Positions 33,051-35,795 of a stretch of 35,795 nt of DNA are shown here, in pieces (the first letter of the stretch is position 1; every line of letters starts with the position of its first letter). The DNA comes from Chromobacterium sphagni (lineage in GTDB: Bacteria > Pseudomonadota > Gammaproteobacteria > Burkholderiales > Chromobacteriaceae): positions 1 through 35,795 of the forward strand of contig NZ_MKCT01000036.1 of NCBI RefSeq assembly GCF_001855555.1. Reading direction: 5' to 3'. The notes below the pieces were generated by a model that was not told where the DNA came from, did no database searches, and saw only the letters and a program-made list of their open reading frames with translations. The position numbers and the translations under genes were made by a program.

Positions 33051-35795
33051 GCGCGCGGCTGGCGACGAAGCGGGGCGGGGCCGCCGCCGGCGGGCCGGCG
33101 GTTGCCGCGACGGGGCCGGCGCTGCCGCCCCAGGCCGAACCCGCGCCGGCAAGCCCGGCGTGGCAGCCTTATCAGCCCATTGCGGTGATCGGCGTCAGCG
33201 GAACGTTCGCCGGGGCGGCCGATCTGGAGCAACTGTGGAGCCATCTGGCCAACGGCGACGATCTGGTGCGGCCGTCGACGCGCTGGCCGCTGGCGCAAGC
33301 GGCGGAGGGTTCGGCTGCCGGCAGATATGGCGGCTTTCTCGCCGACATCGACCGTTTCGACCCGCTGTTCTTCAATATCTCGGCCACAGAAGCCAAAACC
33401 ATGGACCCGCAACAGCGGCTGTTCCTGGAAGAGGCGTGGAAGGCGTTGGAGGACGCCGGCTATGCCGGAGACGGCGTGGACGCCAGTCGCTGCGGGGTCT
33501 ATGTCGGCTACAACGGCGCCGACTACCAGAGCCTGGTGGACGACGGCGCGCCGGCGCAGGCCATGTGGGGCAATGCCGGTTCGATATTGTCGGCGCGGAT
33601 TTCATATTGCCTGAACCTGCAGGGGCCGGCGATCACGGTCGATACCGCCTGCTCCAGTTCGCTGGTCGCCGTCCATCTGGCGTGCCAGGGGCTGTGGAGC
33701 CGCGAAACCGACTTGGCGCTCGCCGGCGGGGCCTTCGTGCAGTCTACGCCCGGCTTCTATTCGCTGGCCGGGCGGGCGGGCATGTTGTCGCCCTCCGGCC
33801 GCTGCCACACTTTCGACGCTCGCGCCGATGGCTTCGTGCCGGGCGAGGGGGTGGGGGTGGTGGTGCTCAAGCGCTTGCGCGACGCGGTCGACGACGGCGA
33901 CCATGTTCACGGGGTGATCCGGGGATCGGGGATCAATCAGGACGGCACCACCAACGGCATCACCGCACCCAGCGCCCTGTCCCAGGAAAGGCTGCAGCGG
34001 CAGGTCTACCAGACTTTCGGCATCGACCCCGCCGGCATCCAACTGGTGGAGGCGCACGGCACGGGAACCCGGCTTGGCGATCCGGTGGAGCTCAGGGCGC
34101 TGACAAACGCCTTCGGCCGCGCTTCGGCCGCGCGGAGCTATTGCGCGATCGGTTCGATCAAGACCAATCTGGGACACACCGCCGCCGCTGCCGGGATCGC
34201 CGGCCTGATCAAGCTGCTGCTGGCGCTGCGGCACCGGCAGATTCCGCCGTCCCTCCATTACGACTCGCCCAATCCGGCCATCGATTTCGACGGCAGCCCG
34301 TTCTATGTCAACACCGCGTTGAAAAGCTGGGAAGTGCCGGCAGGACAGGCGCGGCGCGCGGCGGTCAGCGCCTTCGGCTTCAGCGGCACCAACGCCCATG
34401 TGGTGGTCGAGGAGCATCTCGGCGCGCGCCGCGAGCACGCCGAGCGTCCGGGCTATCTGCTGGCGCTGTCGGGGCGGACGCCGGAGCAATTGCGGCAGCA
34501 GGCGCGCCGGCTGGCCGATTTCATCCGGGCCAGGCCAGACACGGACCTGGGCAATCTGTGCTTCACGCTGCTGCTGGGGCGCAAGCATCTGCAACACCGG
34601 TTGGCGTGCGCGGCCACCAGCCTGGAAGACCTGCTCACCAGCCTGGAGCAATGGCTGGCCGGGAGCGGCGCCGGGGGCGTCGTCGTCGGCCAGTTCCTTG
34701 ATGGCGAAAGCCGGGAGAAGGCGTCGCTCAAGCATTACGGCAGGCAGTGCGTTCAGGCCCTGGTGAACGGCGGCTTGGTCGCCGACGATTATCTGGAGCA
34801 GCTCCGCGCGGTGGGGGCGTTGTTGGTCGACGGTTATGCGATCGATTACGCCGCGCTGTTCGCCGGCGGTCAGTATGGCCGGCTGCCTTTGCCGACCTAC
34901 CCGTTCGCCGATGAGCGCTACTGGATCCATCCCGCGGGTCCGGGCGGCGGCTTGGCGCCGAAGCGCGGATCATCAGGCGCTGCCGGCCCGGATGCGGCGG
35001 CGTGGCTGGCGCGACAGGCTTGGCAGTCGCGGCAGGCGCCTGCCGGCGCCGGTGGCCAAGGGACCGGCCGCCATCTGCTGTGGCTGTTGGGGGACTTTCC
35101 TCCGGCCGCGCTGCATGCGTTGCGCGAGCGGGCGCCGCACATGGTGGCAGACCTTGTCGACATCGCCGGCGATGCGCTGGCGCAGCGCTTCGAGGCGGCG
35201 GCCTGCGCGGTGTTGGCCAGGATAAGGCGGGTGCTGGAGAGTCGACCGTCGCAGCCGGTGCGCATCCAGCTGCTCATCAATGCGGCGAGCGTCGGCCCCG
35301 GCTTCGGCGGACTGGGCGCGATGCTGAAAACCGCCAGCCGCGAGAATCCGCTGCTGGCGGCGCAGACCATAGAACTGTGCGAGCCAAACCAGACTGCCGG
35401 GCTGGCGCAAATGGTGCTCGACAACGCGGCCGATTTCGGCGCGGCCGAGATCCGTTATCGCGGCGGCGAGCGGCAGGTCAAGCTTCTGGAGCGGGTGATG
35501 GCCCTGGGCGGCGCGGACCGGGCCGCAACGCCATGGCGGGACGGCGGCGTGTATCTGATCACCGGCGGACTGGGCGGACTGGGCTATTTGTTCGCCAGCG
35601 CCATCGCCGGCGGCGCGCGGCAACCGACGCTGCTGCTCGTTAACCGCTCGGCGTTGACGGCGGAGGCCGAGCGGCGGGTGGACGCCCTGCGGAGGCTAGG
35701 GGCGCGGGTCGACTTCCAGCAGGCCGATGTGGCCGAGGCGGCCGCGGTCCGGCGCCTGATCGAACATGCCGAGCGCGCGCATGGCGGGCTGCACG
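31634..35795 (+). CDS. Trans-AT polyketide synthase: MT-ACP (module 7) and module 8 KS-KR, runs off window
   Basis: ATG 31634 lies inside the end of the previous gene (13-base overlap), and the frame stays open for 1387 codons to the right edge. Residues 1 to about 370 form a SAM-dependent C-methyltransferase with LEIGGGTGGTSE (180-191) and DVVIAANVLHATRNIR. An ACP follows with Ser428 in GVDSITGVKL, where the branching Trp is replaced by Leu. KS8 spans about 515-929 (Cys673, His808). After a flanking subdomain and a KR structural part comes the KR nucleotide motif GGLGGLG (1311-1317), and the window ends before the catalytic tyrosine. No DH is seen between KS8 and KR8. The methyltransferase should install an alpha-methyl on the module-7 intermediate. 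Confidence 0.93.
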   Translation, partial: MERLSVFASQPPASQPALANSDFTALLLDTLWRQLETMGFELGADGWRARAQTLPLYSRWLGESARMLRASGYPSAKACDSLDALWRRWETLGRSGFFAQAGLARQAELVEGTLRALPDILSGRQRVTDLLFPNASMAKVEGIYKANAQADYFNNVVAGGIGAIIRARQAQGEPFRLRILEIGGGTGGTSEVVFDTLRPFQDCVEAYVYTDISKAFLLHAEDVYGPGRPYLRYQLLDIQQPVREQGLAIGDFDVVIAANVLHATRNIRTTLRNAKALLKRNGVLLVNEIVENNLFAHLTFGLTEGWWLVEDAELRIEGCPALSVDGWSALLREEGFDRVRWPAAEARRLGQQVFMARSDGQIRQPAHVGADPAPAAASAPAPEAAPTPDDELSESIRGAIAEQLRVNLRLSAGQIHYSAPFGDYGVDSITGVKLVHQLNETLGISLETSHLYDYSTIRSLAEHIRLSWGERVGARLATKRGGAAAGGPAVAATGPALPPQAEPAPASPAWQPYQPIAVIGVSGTFAGAADLEQLWSHLANGDDLVRPSTRWPLAQAAEGSAAGRYGGFLADIDRFDPLFFNISATEAKTMDPQQRLFLEEAWKALEDAGYAGDGVDASRCGVYVGYNGADYQSLVDDGAPAQAMWGNAGSILSARISYCLNLQGPAITVDTACSSSLVAVHLACQGLWSRETDLALAGGAFVQSTPGFYSLAGRAGMLSPSGRCHTFDARADGFVPGEGVGVVVLKRLRDAVDDGDHVHGVIRGSGINQDGTTNGITAPSALSQERLQRQVYQTFGIDPAGIQLVEAHGTGTRLGDPVELRALTNAFGRASAARSYCAIGSIKTNLGHTAAAAGIAGLIKLLLALRHRQIPPSLHYDSPNPAIDFDGSPFYVNTALKSWEVPAGQARRAAVSAFGFSGTNAHVVVEEHLGARREHAERPGYLLALSGRTPEQLRQQARRLADFIRARPDTDLGNLCFTLLLGRKHLQHRLACAATSLEDLLTSLEQWLAGSGAGGVVVGQFLDGESREKASLKHYGRQCVQALVNGGLVADDYLEQLRAVGALLVDGYAIDYAALFAGGQYGRLPLPTYPFADERYWIHPAGPGGGLAPKRGSSGAAGPDAAAWLARQAWQSRQAPAGAGGQGTGRHLLWLLGDFPPAALHALRERAPHMVADLVDIAGDALAQRFEAAACAVLARIRRVLESRPSQPVRIQLLINAASVGPGFGGLGAMLKTASRENPLLAAQTIELCEPNQTAGLAQMVLDNAADFGAAEIRYRGGERQVKLLERVMALGGADRAATPWRDGGVYLITGGLGGLGYLFASAIAGGARQPTLLLVNRSALTAEAERRVDALRRLGARVDFQQADVAEAAAVRRLIEHAERAHGGLH
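33176..35795 (+). other. PKS module 8: KS - KR (partial)
   Basis: KS8 contains WGNAGSILSARISYCLNLQG and FVQSTPGFYSLAGRAGMLS. I associate this type with acceptance of alpha-methyl-beta-hydroxy chains, in agreement with module 7. KR8 is cut by the right edge, and the rest of the module is not visible. Confidence 0.8.

Overview
The window is part of a trans-AT type I polyketide synthase (PKS) biosynthetic cluster. Coding DNA is very GC-rich with strong G/C third-position bias, genes are tightly overlapped, and the KS domains are of trans-AT type with no integrated AT. Together these suggest a high-GC Gram-negative bacterium. A betaproteobacterium (Burkholderiales/Neisseriales-like) is my best guess, but nothing in the window proves the taxon.

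Layout. (i) 1-1609, minus strand: the start of a free-standing ACP of the HMG-CoA-synthase (beta-branching) cassette type, preceded by a PfaD-like trans-enoylreductase gene that carries one apparent frameshift. (ii) 1610-2156: a divergent intergenic region, visibly less GC-rich, with a cluster of ACAAT/ATTGT dyads and a good match to a sigma-54 -24/-12 promoter facing the plus-strand genes. (iii) 2157-5386: a three-gene starter set, free ACP, discrete acyltransferase and AsnB-type glutamine amidotransferase. (iv) 5383 to the right edge: three translationally overlapping PKS genes (6612 aa, 2142 aa, and at least 1387 aa running off the edge).

Predicted assembly line: [free ACP + AT + amidotransferase] - M1 KS-ACP-ACP-ER - M2 KS-KR-ACP - M3 KS-DH-KR-ACP - M4 KS-DH-KR-ACP - M5 KS-DH-KR // ACP - M6 KS-ACP-ACP - M7 KS-KR // MT-ACP - M8 KS-KR... 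('//' marks a protein boundary). Both tandem ACP pairs (M1, M6) carry the Trp six residues after the phosphopantetheine Ser that marks beta-branching ACPs, which fits the HMGS-type ACP on the minus strand. The expected product has an amide-bearing start (malonamyl-like), a reduced beta-branch, a hydroxyl, a triene from modules 3-5, a second beta-branch, and an alpha-methyl-beta-hydroxy unit.

Two things stand out. First, a 4,347-bp tandem repeat (13213 to about 25108) makes modules 3, 4 and 5 virtually identical, with repeat boundaries inside KS domains. I found only four internal substitutions between copies, all synonymous. Second, an amide-forming starter set is paired with a first module that has tandem beta-branching ACPs and an ER, but no Michael-branching (B) domain. 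That combination could in principle build a glutarimide-like head group by an HMGS route. This is inference only. I do not recognise the cluster as one for a known compound.
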